Origin: Fasciola hepatica
Taxonomy: Eukaryota; Platyhelminthes; Trematoda; Plagiorchiida; Fasciolidae
DNA: 64,000 bases
Reading direction: 5' to 3'
Assembly (NCBI GenBank): GCA_948099385.1
Contig: CANUEZ040000071.1
Span: 372,001 to 436,000, forward strand
In this document: piece by piece, positions 52,101 to 57,839 of the stretch
How the letters are laid out: each line of letters starts with the position of its first letter
How positions within the stretch are numbered: position 1 is the first letter of the stretch
Position numbers and translations under genes: made by a program
The notes under the pieces: generated by a model
What the model saw: only the letters and a program-made list of their open reading frames with translations
What the model was told of the DNA's origin: nothing
The model's database searches: none

Positions 52101-55064
52101 ATGGTGAACAATGGTAGGACCGAGAGGATATTTGGAAATGCCTAAGTGAATTTGCGCCCTGTTAGAAGGCGGATGAAACACCCTTGGGGCGGATCCTCAA
52201 ACTGTCCCACTTAAATGCCATCTCTACGGTCAGACACGTGCATACACAGTCATGTTCCCCACTTCACTGGCACGTGTATGTACCTGCCAAATATCTACCA
52301 CTTTGGAAGTTCCACTAATTTTCAGTAATTTGATTATATAGAATGTGAGTCACATAAATTTGACCCAACTACATCAAGTGTCACAGGTTCTTCGTGACCT
52401 CAACTGTACCGTGAACACGGATGATACTCTCAACAAAGCCAGTTGTGCGCACGTTTGAGTCCAGGGCATGAACAATAAGCGTCATGAAGAGTTCGAAGAG
52501 CGAGGTGTGTACATCATCCAACGTCTGAAAAACCTGAACCGTCAGACTCTTGGCTGTGACACATTCCGATGGGCTACTCAAAGGTCACATGCCAGATCTG
52601 CCCCCATATCCCACAGCTTAAACCTTTATGGTCAGAATTCGATGACGTTATCCATAGATTGTGACAGATTATGAATAAAACCAGAAAAAATGTAATCGCT
52701 TGCACCACGTGTTCTGACAACAACGGTCTGTCATTTTCATGCCCTTCGCCTCATGAATCGATGCTTAAATCAGAATAACCGGATGGCTTGTTTAATGTTA
52801 TGAGTCCTCGTTTCAAAAAATTAATGGCTGATCAGTGATTGGGGCCCAGTTTCACGAGGGTCATCCTAGGAGATTGCCTCACACCTGATCTATTGGATTT
52901 TGTGGTTCACTATCGCTCCAAATCTCAGGGTCTAGTTTCTACTTATTCCTAGTGATGTTTTGAGCCTTTCAGACTACAGGATTTACCTCTTCCACTGCAC
53001 TTATGCCCATGTATTAAAAATAATTGATCCCTCAATTACTAACTGATCAATAATATTTTTAATCATTCAGGAATTTGTGGGAACCACTCTTGGATCAAAA
53101 GCTATAATTAGCCGTGAACTTGTCCTGCTAGTTCATCCAGTTGATCCTCCTCTTCGCCATGCGTTGGCGTTGGGGATGTAACGCATCAAGCGAGACCCCT
53201 AAAATACATTTTTGCTTTCACCACAGTAGTCGGACACGCCCGGCAGTGAGGGAACCCTTTGGGTGCGTGTATGAATCGTTCTCCAGTCTGCCATTCGTTG
53301 TTTAAATAGCGTTTTCTGTCCTGGGTATGCTTTGCTTTGCTGTGTGCGGAAGTGTTCCGATCCACCGATTGTTTTGTTCCGTCCCACTAACCCCAGTGAG
53401 AACTCAACTCTGCCTCAGAATCACGTTCGTTTATTAGTACAAAACAAAAAATATATAGGTTGCTCTCACACTGGCCCACTCGTTCCACACAAGGTATATG
53501 TCCGACTGGTGTGAGCAACCCCACCTTAAGACTTGAATGCCGCTGGCAGGATTCGTCTCGTTCATTTATTCTCTCCATCGATTGGCTGTCCTGTCGTCCG
53601 TGGTTTCGTGGGCTCGATAGGGACCGGTGTTGACGCACTGTCTGTCAGTGGGTCTAAACCGTCCATCGAACAGTGTGTCAGACCATACCCTCACACCGAT
53701 AGGATAGGATTTTCGAGGCTGAGATTATGCACAGGACAAGCAGTGGGAACCAAGATGGACGTTAATTATCAGCCTTTATCGATGAGACCATACACTAACG
53801 ACAGTTTTTCTCAGCAATCATGGCGCACTTTCCCACGATCTACGGGCTTACTGAACAACCGTACGCAACTGTCACAGTTCGAGATGTAAACACTGAAATA
53901 GCTAGAATTCCAGTAGTGAGAATATTATAGTGAAACTCTCACAAAATCATCATGACATTTTGGGAACACTGAATTATCGCACGTCTACCGCATGACGGTC
54001 TGGCCAGTTACATGATTGTCTAAACCGGAATCTGTGCACGGTTGCCCTCGACGAGTTGCCATCGTCATTTGCGTATATTGAAATAATGATAAAACCGACT
54101 AGTGGTGCGTTTTTTTTACGGAACCTATAAACTGCGAATTCTTTGTCCCAATTGTTTCGATCAAAAATGTCTATCGGGACGTATTGCTTATTTGATGCAA
54201 TATACCTTCATCACGGTTCATCTCTCATGGTAAACGAGGTGACTTGACTTAGCACTGTTGGTACCACTCACATCGGTCGGTCAAGAAGTGCAAATGATCA
54301 GACTAGTTAGGTCTAGAAAAAGTCAAAATTTTGATGATAATGCGGGACTTCTGTGTCGCTTACATCTGATGCCAACACTTGTGAACCAGCATTAAGTTTA
54401 CTCTTGGGGACAGCTAATGATCTACTCCATAATGAAGAAGAGTGTGTACGCACATCCGGTCTGAGAGATTTCCTTACCAAATGACCAGTAATTCCGAGAA
54501 TCTTTGGCTGACCGGGCTAATGTCTACCGATATGTACTTGCTCCCACATGTTGTGAAAATACTCTTTTTGTTTATTTATTACACAACAATTTAGGGAGGA
54601 GCAGTGACCAGTGATAGGCTGCTAAGTGGGAAAGTGAACGTCGGTGGCGGGAATCAAACCCGAATCGTTATTGTTCAAAGTCCACGATGATAACCGCTAG
54701 ACCACCGCCGGATCACTTTCATTGAAGGGTTTTGGTTTTTTTTTTATCGTAATAACCTTGATCAAGCCTATGCATAACTACCTTGACTGATTAAACTAAG
54801 CTCGTGGTTGTGGCCCCTAAGCTTTAGGTGTATTTGATAATGTAGGTGCATTTGGCTTCAATCAGCTGGAGCTCCTAAATTACTTTTTTAATTCAGCAGT
54901 GATTATTTGTGTTACTAGGTTTGGCAGAACAGGTGATAGTAAACTGTACTATTACGATACAAAGTCAGTGTTTATTGACCCCGTTGCGACGTTCACCATT
55001 CCTTCTTCCCTACTCGGCATTTAACAGGACTGAAAATACACCGATGATTGCTGGTCTGGGCAAG
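19042..55064 (+). CDS. SCLY: Selenocysteine lyase-like PLP enzyme, six exons, 3' part outside window
   Basis: Spliced coding region: join 19042-19150, 19199-19465, 32037-32167, 35869-36039, 46390-46607, 55028-55064 (933 nt, 311 residues). Selenocysteine lyases are PLP-dependent class V aminotransferase-fold enzymes that split L-selenocysteine into alanine and selenium, recycling selenium for selenoproteins, mainly in the cytosol. Visible landmarks: YNSTTPLEP near residue 8, FTSGGTEAN at 76-84, TEHPS with the PLP-stacking His109, LANNETG at 160-166, HSDMAQ at 198-203 (PLP Asp200 and Gln203), VGHK with Schiff-base Lys226, then FYGPRIG and [16 protein letters not shown]. The [14 protein letters not shown] stretch fits SCLY better than mitochondrial NFS1. 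All junctions are GT/AG and the phase is kept across them. The start was chosen because Met1 leads directly into the family N-terminus. Known animal SCLY is about 430-450 residues, so roughly 120, including the catalytic Cys region, are missing; I found no matching exon to 64000. Oddities: a roughly 40-residue Gly/Asn/Ser-rich insertion in exon 5, and DMAQ where DAAQ is usual. Confidence 0.87.
19199..19465 (+). CDS. SCLY: SCLY exon 2 (residues 37-125)
   Basis: Follows a TTTAG acceptor and ends before GTAAGT at 19466. It carries SGGTEAN (78-84), which binds the PLP phosphate, and the TEHPS motif with His109, which stacks on the cofactor ring. Length is 267 nt, phase 1 in and phase 1 out. Confidence 0.88.
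19466..20323. other. Start of SCLY intron 2, mostly unassigned
   Basis: Begins with donor GTAAGT. Apart from a SINE-B remnant at 20040-20165, no feature was recognised. Confidence 0.35.
20040..20165 (-). repeat. SINE-B, degraded copy
   Basis: CTTGCATTTTTCGTACTCAAG, then CGAACCGGAATCAAAC and ACTGGTCAGTTGACTAACCACTG, parallel the better copy at 29040-29168, including the tRNA-like head read on the minus strand. Confidence 0.42.
20324..23838 (-). mobile_element. CR1-like LINE, copy 2 (5'-truncated, 3.5 kb)
   Basis: It aligns with copy 1 at a constant offset of 18,242 from about 2120/20362 to 5596/23838, so no net indel separates them over 3.47 kb. The 5' end stops abruptly at 23838 inside ORF1, typical of incomplete reverse transcription. 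The 3' end has a tandem ATTC tail (20327-20344). Endonuclease (22261-23178), RT (21127-21489) and C-terminal (20410-20886) frames match copy 1 with only a handful of residue changes, including the same internal stops. It sits antisense in SCLY intron 2. No clear target duplication was seen. Confidence 0.85.
20410..23178 (-). pseudogene. CR1 ORF2 in copy 2 (broken)
   Basis: The domain order is the same as copy 1: endonuclease, RT, C-terminal domain. The RT frame 21489-21127 is identical in protein to copy 1. The endonuclease differs at about two residues and the C-terminal frame at about four. The nonsense codons after SLAAG (about 21770) and LARER (about 21533) are shared. Confidence 0.8.
23839..24232. 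other. No recognised gene (SCLY intron 2)
   Basis: Sequence flanking the truncated CR1 end; nothing identifiable. Confidence 0.3.
24233..24500 (+). repeat. SINE-A, full-length copy
   Basis: tRNA-like head with box A (TGGTCGAGTGG, 24240-24250) and box B (GGTTCGAATCT, 24285-24295), about 35 bp apart, the pol III internal promoter layout. A roughly 190-bp body shared with at least six other places in this window follows, ending in an A-rich tail. Mobilisation would depend on a LINE. Confidence 0.78.
24501..25032. other. No recognised gene (SCLY intron 2)
   Basis: Nothing identifiable by eye. Confidence 0.3.
25033..25608 (+). other. Unrecognised overlapping open frames
   Basis: The plus frame 25040-25300 (86 codons, Lys-rich, [20 protein letters not shown]) overlaps 25261-25608 (115 codons, with [23 protein letters not shown]). 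A single frame change would join them. There is no known motif, and the minus strand is also open at 25033-25344. It could be a decayed transposon ORF; I do not assign a function. Confidence 0.25.
25609..26339. other. No recognised gene (SCLY intron 2)
   Basis: Nothing identifiable by eye. Confidence 0.3.
26340..26690 (+). pseudogene. RTE endonuclease fragment
   Basis: Across frames: [30 protein letters not shown] in the 26423-26632 frame and then a Lys/Arg-rich WRSPASSQR end. This is the same block as 13700-13880 of the RTE element, with frameshifts and substitutions. The upstream and downstream parts of the LINE are absent. Confidence 0.65.
26700..26870 (-). repeat. SINE-C (tRNA-headed), minus strand
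   Basis: The minus strand has a head with CCGGTGGTGGTCAGAGG and box-B-like GGGTTCGAATCC, followed by a body ending in an AATAAATAAA-rich tail (plus strand 26690-26705). The arrangement resembles the element at 54575-54720. Confidence 0.5.
26887..28230 (-). mobile_element. Decayed Gypsy pol fragment with a SINE inside
   Basis: The minus frame 27174-26887 reads [18 protein letters not shown] and [16 protein letters not shown], the RT connection and RNase H start of a Gypsy family different from the one at 2-12 kb. The frame 27858-27577 begins [17 protein letters not shown] (RT), and [15 protein letters not shown] lies upstream. Motifs run in order from high to low coordinates. SINE-A at 27242-27511 interrupts it in the opposite orientation. 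Confidence 0.68.
27242..27511 (+). repeat. SINE-A, full-length copy nested in a Gypsy relic
   Basis: Box A (AGTCAAGTGGC) near 27251 and box B (GGTTCGAATCC) near 27295, then the full SINE-A body through GTAATAAAA. It inserted after the Gypsy element. Confidence 0.78.
28231..29039. other. Unassigned, possibly more of the Gypsy relic
   Basis: No secure motif. Position suggests 5' pol or gag sequence of the same decayed Gypsy element, but this is inference. Confidence 0.25.
29040..29168 (-). repeat. SINE-B with tRNA-Thr-like head
   Basis: The minus strand reads GATAGCTCAGTTGGTAGAGC, then an anticodon-arm-like segment whose seven-base loop has GGT (Thr) at the anticodon position, then GGTCGTCGG and TTTGATT. 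D and anticodon stems pair. The acceptor stem does not (at least three mismatches), position 33 is C and the T loop is altered, so a working tRNA gene is unlikely. A degraded relative occurs at 20040-20165, which favours a dispersed SINE. Confidence 0.55.
29169..29989. other. No recognised gene (SCLY intron 2)
   Basis: Nothing identifiable by eye. Confidence 0.3.
29990..30115 (+). pseudogene. Possible RTE 3'-end scrap
   Basis: The plus frame has [25 protein letters not shown], which resembles the closing [17 protein letters not shown] motif of RTE ORF2. It is short and diverged. Confidence 0.3.
30116..31385. other. No recognised gene (SCLY intron 2)
   Basis: Nothing identifiable by eye. Confidence 0.3.
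31386..31630 (+). repeat. SINE-A, full-length copy
   Basis: Box A TGGTCAAGTGG (31395-31405) and box B GGTTCGAATCC (31440-31450), then the shared body and a GCGCAAGCATGTAGTAAAA end. It abuts the MITE-like element at 31637. Confidence 0.78.
31637..31937. repeat. MITE-like element with about 65-bp inverted ends
   Basis: The left end (31637-31707; GGTGAACAAGGTTTCTC, GACCGAATTCGCGGTT, GCTCATC) is an imperfect reverse complement of the right end (31866-31937). It is about 300 bp with no coding capacity. The right half recurs at 63829-63956. Confidence 0.62.
31938..32030. other. End of SCLY intron 2
   Basis: A pyrimidine-rich stretch leads to the TTTTAG acceptor. Confidence 0.6.
32037..32167 (+). 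CDS. SCLY: SCLY exon 3 (residues 126-169)
   Basis: Acceptor TTTTAG at 32031-32036, donor GTAAGC at 32168. It encodes the VVPVSHKTG strand and the invariant LANNETG motif. Its first two bases complete the split Glu126 codon, which supports joining it to exon 2 across 12.6 kb. Confidence 0.88.
32168..33999. other. SCLY intron 3, first part, no recognised element
   Basis: Begins with donor GTAAGC. No transposon motif was recognised. Confidence 0.35.
34000..34362 (+). pseudogene. RTE endonuclease fragment, left of a MITE
   Basis: CTGTTTGGGGATACCAAAAAG, then GGGACTGACAACGGCGATCG and GTCATTGGTCACCTCTACCGC, match 13690-13920 of the RTE element at DNA level with frameshifts. The homology is interrupted at about 34362 and resumes at about 34830. 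Confidence 0.62.
34363..34825. repeat. MITE-like insertion with TGTATGATAATT ends
   Basis: The left end TGTATGATAATT (34363-34374) is the exact reverse complement of the right end (34814-34825), and similarity continues inward for about 25 bp. It splits the RTE relic. A palindromic CATACATACATATGTATGTATG tract lies inside. No target duplication is certain. Confidence 0.55.
34826..35490 (+). pseudogene. RTE fragment, right of the MITE
   Basis: It matches 14050-14530 of the RTE element (GAGTGGTGGAGCACT, GAATCTGACGGCTCACT landmarks), the region between endonuclease and RT. Frames are broken. Confidence 0.52.
35491..35868. other. End of SCLY intron 3
   Basis: No element recognised; ends with acceptor AAAG. 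Confidence 0.35.
35869..36039 (+). CDS. SCLY: SCLY exon 4 (residues 170-226, ends at the PLP lysine)
   Basis: Acceptor AAAG at 35865-35868, donor GTATGT at 36040. The exon is 57 whole codons. It carries [11 protein letters not shown], with the PLP-contacting Asp200 and Gln203, and ends in TIVGHK, where Lys226 forms the internal aldimine. The Met in DMAQ replaces the alanine usual in the family. Confidence 0.88.
36201..36497 (-). repeat. Candidate solo LTR with 6-bp target duplication
   Basis: A 297-bp unit flanked by TCCTTT on both sides (36195-36200, 36498-36503). The minus strand starts TTGTAGTGAC. It shares clear, diverged homology with 43470-43766, whose minus strand has a TAATAAA signal. 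There is no coding potential. Solo LTR is the best reading; a non-autonomous element is the alternative. Confidence 0.5.
36640..36960 (+). pseudogene. RTE-like 3' fragment
   Basis: The plus strand reads [21 protein letters not shown], the WLGHVLRM block, followed by a weak PWKK..SY segment. It is related to the subfamily at 15618-16050. Confidence 0.5.
37370..37530 (+). repeat. SINE-A, old copy
   Basis: GGTGGACGGTTTCGCTCTC, TCGTTACCACACCGGATCTATT and GTTATGGTTGATGGTTACC follow the SINE-A body with many changes. Confidence 0.42.
37531..38224. other. No recognised gene (SCLY intron 4)
   Basis: Nothing identifiable by eye. Confidence 0.3.
38225..38990 (-). pseudogene. Tc1-like transposase relic
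   Basis: Minus frame 38951-38616: [30 protein letters not shown] matches the Tc1 core around the first catalytic Asp (usually FSDEKKF), then [11 protein letters not shown] where a GGGSVMVWG-like motif is expected. Lower down, [19 protein letters not shown] and [11 protein letters not shown] mark the C-terminal end after the third acidic residue. Several stops and frame changes. Terminal inverted repeats were not located. Confidence 0.68.
38991..39199. other. No recognised gene
   Basis: Nothing identifiable. Confidence 0.3.
39200..39478 (+). pseudogene. RTE 3' end with tail
   Basis: The plus strand has GGTTGGGGTCCACG, GATATGGCTAGGTGTCGCGG and then an AAACTGAAACTGAAC tail (39464-39477), matching the end of the RTE elements at 15.4 and 56.8 kb. 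Confidence 0.62.
39770..40060 (+). pseudogene. RTE fragment
   Basis: [37 protein letters not shown] matches the KFCYLGSYISPGGQ..DEVSSHIQKARLAFANL block of RTE ORF2, then decays. Confidence 0.6.
40211..40275 (+). ncRNA. Pre-miRNA-like hairpin (candidate)
   Basis: Arms of 27 nt (40211-40237 and 40249-40275) pair with only two mismatches around an 11-nt loop. Flanking A/T-rich sequence extends the symmetry weakly. A 12-base word AAAACCATTTTT occurs on both sides of the hairpin. No known miRNA seed was recognised. A small palindromic transposon end is the alternative. Confidence 0.35.
40730..41060 (+). pseudogene. Penelope-like GIY-YIG endonuclease fragment
   Basis: The frame 40754-40999 reads [33 protein letters not shown] and then SAILAHLM, the GIY-YIG-type domain (here VYS..SYVGRT) found at the C-terminus of Penelope-like RTs. 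The RT part is missing and the frame decays after 41000. Confidence 0.65.
41061..43469. other. Unassigned part of SCLY intron 4
   Basis: Contains short minus-strand frames (41235-41423, 42722-42962, 43066-43326) without recognised motifs. Confidence 0.3.
43470..43766 (-). repeat. Second copy of the candidate solo LTR
   Basis: Shares GATAACTACAGCCA, GTCAGAAAACC, GAGCCACAGAGA, AGTACAGA..GAGAA and GATGATTTCC with 36201-36497. On the minus strand TTTGTAATAAACA could serve as a poly(A) signal. Its flanks show no clear duplication. Confidence 0.45.
43758..44228 (-). other. Unrecognised 156-codon open frame
   Basis: One of the longer open frames outside known elements, beside the LTR-like repeat. 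It contains [24 protein letters not shown] but no motif I recognise. It could be internal sequence of an LTR element whose LTR is the adjacent repeat, or chance. Confidence 0.25.
44393..45059. repeat. Second large inverted repeat
   Basis: The arms at 44393-44610 and 44829-45059 are reverse complements over about 220 bp (landmarks CATGGTAGGTTG / CAACCTACCATG, GGTTTAGTGTG / CACACTAAACC). They are separated by about 218 bp. A GT/AC microsatellite in the arms is longer on the right (44913-44930). No coding region is present. Confidence 0.75.
45060..46389. other. End of SCLY intron 4, mostly unassigned
   Basis: Includes a minus-strand tRNA-like stretch at about 45820-45910 (GAAGTCAGCCCGGGCTCGATTCC) that may be a SINE head; otherwise nothing recognised. 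Confidence 0.3.
46390..46607 (+). CDS. SCLY: SCLY exon 5 (residues 227-298 plus two bases)
   Basis: Acceptor CTGTAG at 46384-46389, donor GTATGT at 46608. It begins [13 protein letters not shown], directly continuing the VGHK motif, and ends [11 protein letters not shown]. Between these lies a polar stretch of about 40 residues (roughly 241-283) rich in Asn, His, Ser and Asp. I recall only a short loop here in vertebrate SCLY. The reading frame stays open and both splice sites are canonical. Confidence 0.86.
46608..48862. other. Start of SCLY intron 5, mostly unassigned
   Basis: Begins with donor GTATGT. A CT microsatellite lies near 47251-47267. The open frame 46860-47222 has no recognised motif. 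Confidence 0.3.
48863..49150 (+). pseudogene. RTE 3' fragment
   Basis: GACATCCTGGTTGAGGTCCAAG, AATAGCTAGGCGTGGCGATCAG and a TTGAACTGATT end resemble the closing part and tail of RTE elements. Confidence 0.5.
49780..51540 (-). mobile_element. RTE copy, minus strand, with an interruption
   Basis: RT block [19 protein letters not shown] at 51470-51400, then a gap of about 830 bp of unrelated sequence (about 50540-51370). Homology then resumes with [24 protein letters not shown] and [19 protein letters not shown] (50440-50270), and [13 protein letters not shown] and [23 protein letters not shown] (50062-49810). It is 5'-truncated and frame-broken (YADY in place of YADD). Its last 480 bp nearly equals the plus-strand copy at 56.3-56.8 kb. 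Confidence 0.7.
50540..51370. other. Insertion of unknown type within the RTE copy
   Basis: About 830 bp separates two adjacent blocks of the RTE reading order. It holds minus-strand open frames (51257-51057, 51038-50811) with no recognised motif. Inverted ends or duplications were not resolved. Confidence 0.4.
51640..51800 (-). repeat. tRNA-headed SINE-like fragment
   Basis: Minus-strand GTCCCAGGTTCGATTC (box B type) at about 51752-51767, in a setting similar to the SINE-C copies. The body match is weak. Confidence 0.33.
52870..53035 (+). repeat. SINE-A, old 3' copy
   Basis: CACACCTGATCTATTGGATTT, CTCCAAATCTCAGGGTCTAG and CTTCCACTGCACTTATGCCC follow the SINE-A body; the end is TATTAAAAATA. 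Confidence 0.52.
53036..54569. other. Unassigned part of SCLY intron 5
   Basis: A roughly 17-bp imperfect stem (GGTTGCTCTCACAC / GTGTGAGCAACC, 53452-53521) is the only structure seen. The open frame 53533-53889 has no recognised motif. Confidence 0.3.
54570..54720 (-). repeat. SINE-C (tRNA-headed), minus strand
   Basis: Minus-strand GGCGGTGGTCTAGCGGTTATC (box A type) and GGGTTTGATTCCCGCC (box B type) give a tRNA-like head; the body ends in an AATAAATAAACA tail. The segment between the boxes is longer than in a working tRNA. Confidence 0.5.
55028..55064 (+). CDS. SCLY: SCLY exon 6 (residues 299-311), 37 nt
   Basis: Acceptor TTAACAG ending at 55027, donor GTGAGC at 55065. It encodes [13 protein letters not shown], which continues the exon 5 motif with the split Gly299 codon completed. 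Its small size means that motif continuity and phase are the support, not length. It is the last exon I could place. Confidence 0.84.
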
Positions 55065-55369
55065 GTGAGCTGCTTCTGATTTCGACCGTTGCTGCGTTTG
55101 CTATATTTTGTTAATAAGAACGATCTAAAGCGGCTGAACAAAGGAAATGTTTCTGTTAACGAGTTTCCACTGGTGGTCAACTGTCTCGGTTTTTTTCTTT
55201 TAAATACCTACGCACCAGTTTCATAGACACGAAGACTCACCATACTTTGTGACGGAATTGGTAAAATTGATCCTTTGAAATAAGGTCTCAATATATCAGG
55301 CATGTCAGCACACCGGTTGAATGTGGATCTGTCTATCAACGAAGATGACTGACAAGATTCGAACCCAAG

Positions 55370-56915
55370 TTCAACGCTCATAAGTTGGCAGGGGAAGCTC
55401 TAACTCAACTGGATAAGATTTGTTACCTGAGCAGTTACATCTCATCAGATGGAGTGTCATCGCGTATAAAAAGGCGCGTTTTTAATTTTATCAACCTCTG
55501 TCATCTGTGGCGTCGGCGTGACATCCGATTGCCATGATGCTTTGATCGCTGACCGTGGCGTTTTGATTGCAAACGTTTCATTACCATCTTGAGTGCATGT
55601 GCGCCGTTTACAGTGATTTATATAGGTTTTTCATTAGTTGTGACCTTGTGCCCAACACTCGACGTTTGTTTTCCCACGTGGCCTCCACTAAACTTGACCT
55701 TTGGCGGTTGACATTCCGTTTTGGGAGCTTGATCTCTTATGCTCTGTGCTGTTGTTTCCATTTTTGGTATTTTAATTGTTGATGATTCAGTTCCGAAAAT
55801 GTTTGAGTGCGAAAACTTTGGATTCAATAAAACGGGTTGTATGGATTGGATCTACTGATTCCATTTCTGGCTTTCTTAGTTAGTTGAACTGTCTGTTCTT
55901 CATTCGACTGTACATATGATCCAATCCAATCTGTTTACTGATCGAGTTGTTTGAAGAGAACCAGGCTTCCAAAAACTCCCTTGCATGCCTCGTGGTTGCT
56001 TAATCCAGAATTTTAACCTCATCCAGATTGAACTTGTGTCCTTCTTGGTCCTCGTGGACGGATATGAGCGAGAATGGGTCATATTTCTTTGTAGCCAGTT
56101 TATGCTCCTGCATTCGAGTAACCACTTTTCTCCTGGTTTGATCGATTTAGCATTTGTCGCAGTCCATACAAGTAACCTTGTTTTCCAGGGGCTGCGTTGC
56201 AGCTTCAACGAGGAATCCGGATATGGGTGAACCCATCGGTCTTCCTTTAATTTGTTCGTACACGTTACCACCACCGATTGTCTATCAAGGGTCGAGTGTA
56301 CAATGCGACGTTTAGATTGATTCTATTAAACGACTCGGAAACATGACAGTTTAGGGAGAAGATAGGCGAAGACTGTCGGTGTTTGAGCACCGATGTCTCC
56401 GTAGAATTTCCGGAATATGTAGGGAACACCGTATCAGCAATACTGAGGTTAGACTAAGGTATTTGGAACCAGAGGTCAGTTTCTGAATCAATCACTGAAT
56501 CTAAATAGGTTATTGTGGCTGGGACATGTGTTACACATGCGTACCGACATACTTCCTCGGCGTACGCTGTTCTCCGAGGCAGGTAGTGGTTGGAAGGTAG
56601 GTCGAGGTGTCCAGTCCATTACATGGCAAAAAGGTATGGAAGTCCTGACCAGTGGGCTTGGCCAAGTAGGACGTATGAGACTTCCTGGTTGGGGTCCACT
56701 CGACCCGCCTACTAAATGGTTGGAGACATTGAGTGATATGGCTAGGTGTCACGGGCAATGGCATAGTTGCATTCGAACTCTTTCTTTGCCTTCGTGTTTC
56801 CCGATTATTGCTTTGATTGTTTTGGACCTTTTTCGTTTTACCTTTCACTCGTCGAATTGTGAAAGTAGCAGCCGGAACAAACAGAGAAATGCTAAGTTAG
56901 TGTTTGAATAAATTG
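55370..56915 (+). mobile_element. RTE 3' copy split by a Penelope insertion
   Basis: The left block reads [26 protein letters not shown] and stops at CCGATTG (55525-55531). The right block resumes at CCGATTG (56274-56280) with [12 protein letters not shown] and runs through MWLGHVLHM and [23 protein letters not shown] to about 56760. A 3' UTR follows, ending GTTTGAATAAATTG. The minus-strand RTE copy at 50.3 kb shows the uninterrupted order. Confidence 0.75.
55532..56273 (-). mobile_element. Penelope-like element, 5'-truncated, with 7-bp target duplication
   Basis: Minus strand from 56270: EQIKGRPMGSPISGFLVEAA (end of the Penelope RT), then, after a frame change, RRKVVTRMQEHKLATKKYDPF, EDQEGHKFNLDEVKIL and TRHAREFLEAWFSSNNSI, the GIY-YIG-linked C-terminus. 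A non-coding 3' part of about 390 bp follows, with an AATAAA at 55827-55832 read on the plus strand. CCGATTG flanks both sides. The element is broken. Confidence 0.72.
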
Positions 56916-57839
56916 AAAAAGGCAAATGACTCAAGTCAGCTGATTGCGAGACTACCTTACCCAACACACAATAATAAGGTGCTCTCAATCGTAGGAGAGT
57001 GCTAGTTGATTAGCTGACTTCATGTTGGATTCGCTGTTTCCGGACAGGCACAAATATTTTGCATACGATCCCACACACGCACACTTGCTTCTTTTTTTCA
57101 AAATTTCCGCTAGTTCATTCAGTAGTGGATCCGTCGATTATTTCGCATCAGTGGAGAGCCTCTATCAATTTTCCAGTCGCACAAACATGTGCTTGTGTAC
57201 CAACGTTCGGGCATGTGACTTGGGTTTGTCACATTTCTCAGTAACTACACGTCAGACAACTCATGCACCGATTGCAGTGTGAATGTTGTACGGCATTCAC
57301 GCCACCGACTTCTTTTCTGAGCAAGTGTCCCTCAGCGATTCTAATCAACGGAAACGAGACCTGATAATGTGGCACTTTCCTACTCATAAACCTGTTTTTC
57401 ATTACCTGATAAATTGTTCCCCCCTTGGAGCGTATTCTCGAACAGCTGTCACACTCTCTGTGCGAACACATTTTCCTGGTCCTGACTGATTTTACTATTG
57501 AGCTAACACTGCCATATGGTCACATACCTAAAAATCGAAAGAAAATGCCACTTGATCGTGTGAAAGTGAAAGCTCGCCAGCCCGTCTGCTGTGACAGTTG
57601 CCAGATGTTGCGCTTGGGTATGTACACTGTTCATAAAGGTAACACCCTTTCCCTAACGAAAATAGTCAAAACATTGTGCGTTAGTGAAATCCTTTATTGG
57701 GATAAAAATGTTTTGTTATGAGTAGAATAGCGAGGTCTTTCTCACACGGTCTTTTATTAGAATATGGTTGAACCACCCTTAAATGGTAATTAGCATTAGC
57801 CCTGATAGTCTCTCGGGGCATGCGGTTCCGTCCCTTCTT
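56916..57839. other. No recognised gene
   Basis: Open frames up to 98 codons without motifs. None matches the expected SCLY C-terminus. Confidence 0.3.

Noticed and set aside
53069..53180. Possible exon after a TCAG acceptor near 53069
   Set aside because: The translation has an early stop and no match to the SCLY segment expected between exons 5 and 6, which join directly in phase.
53452..53521. Imperfect stem-loop as a regulatory RNA or terminator
   Set aside because: The stem is short and bulged, in an intron, with no second copy or known class.
55330..55360. GATTCGAACCC as another tRNA-like SINE head beside the RTE copy
   Set aside because: A single box-B-like word without a partner box or shared body is not enough.
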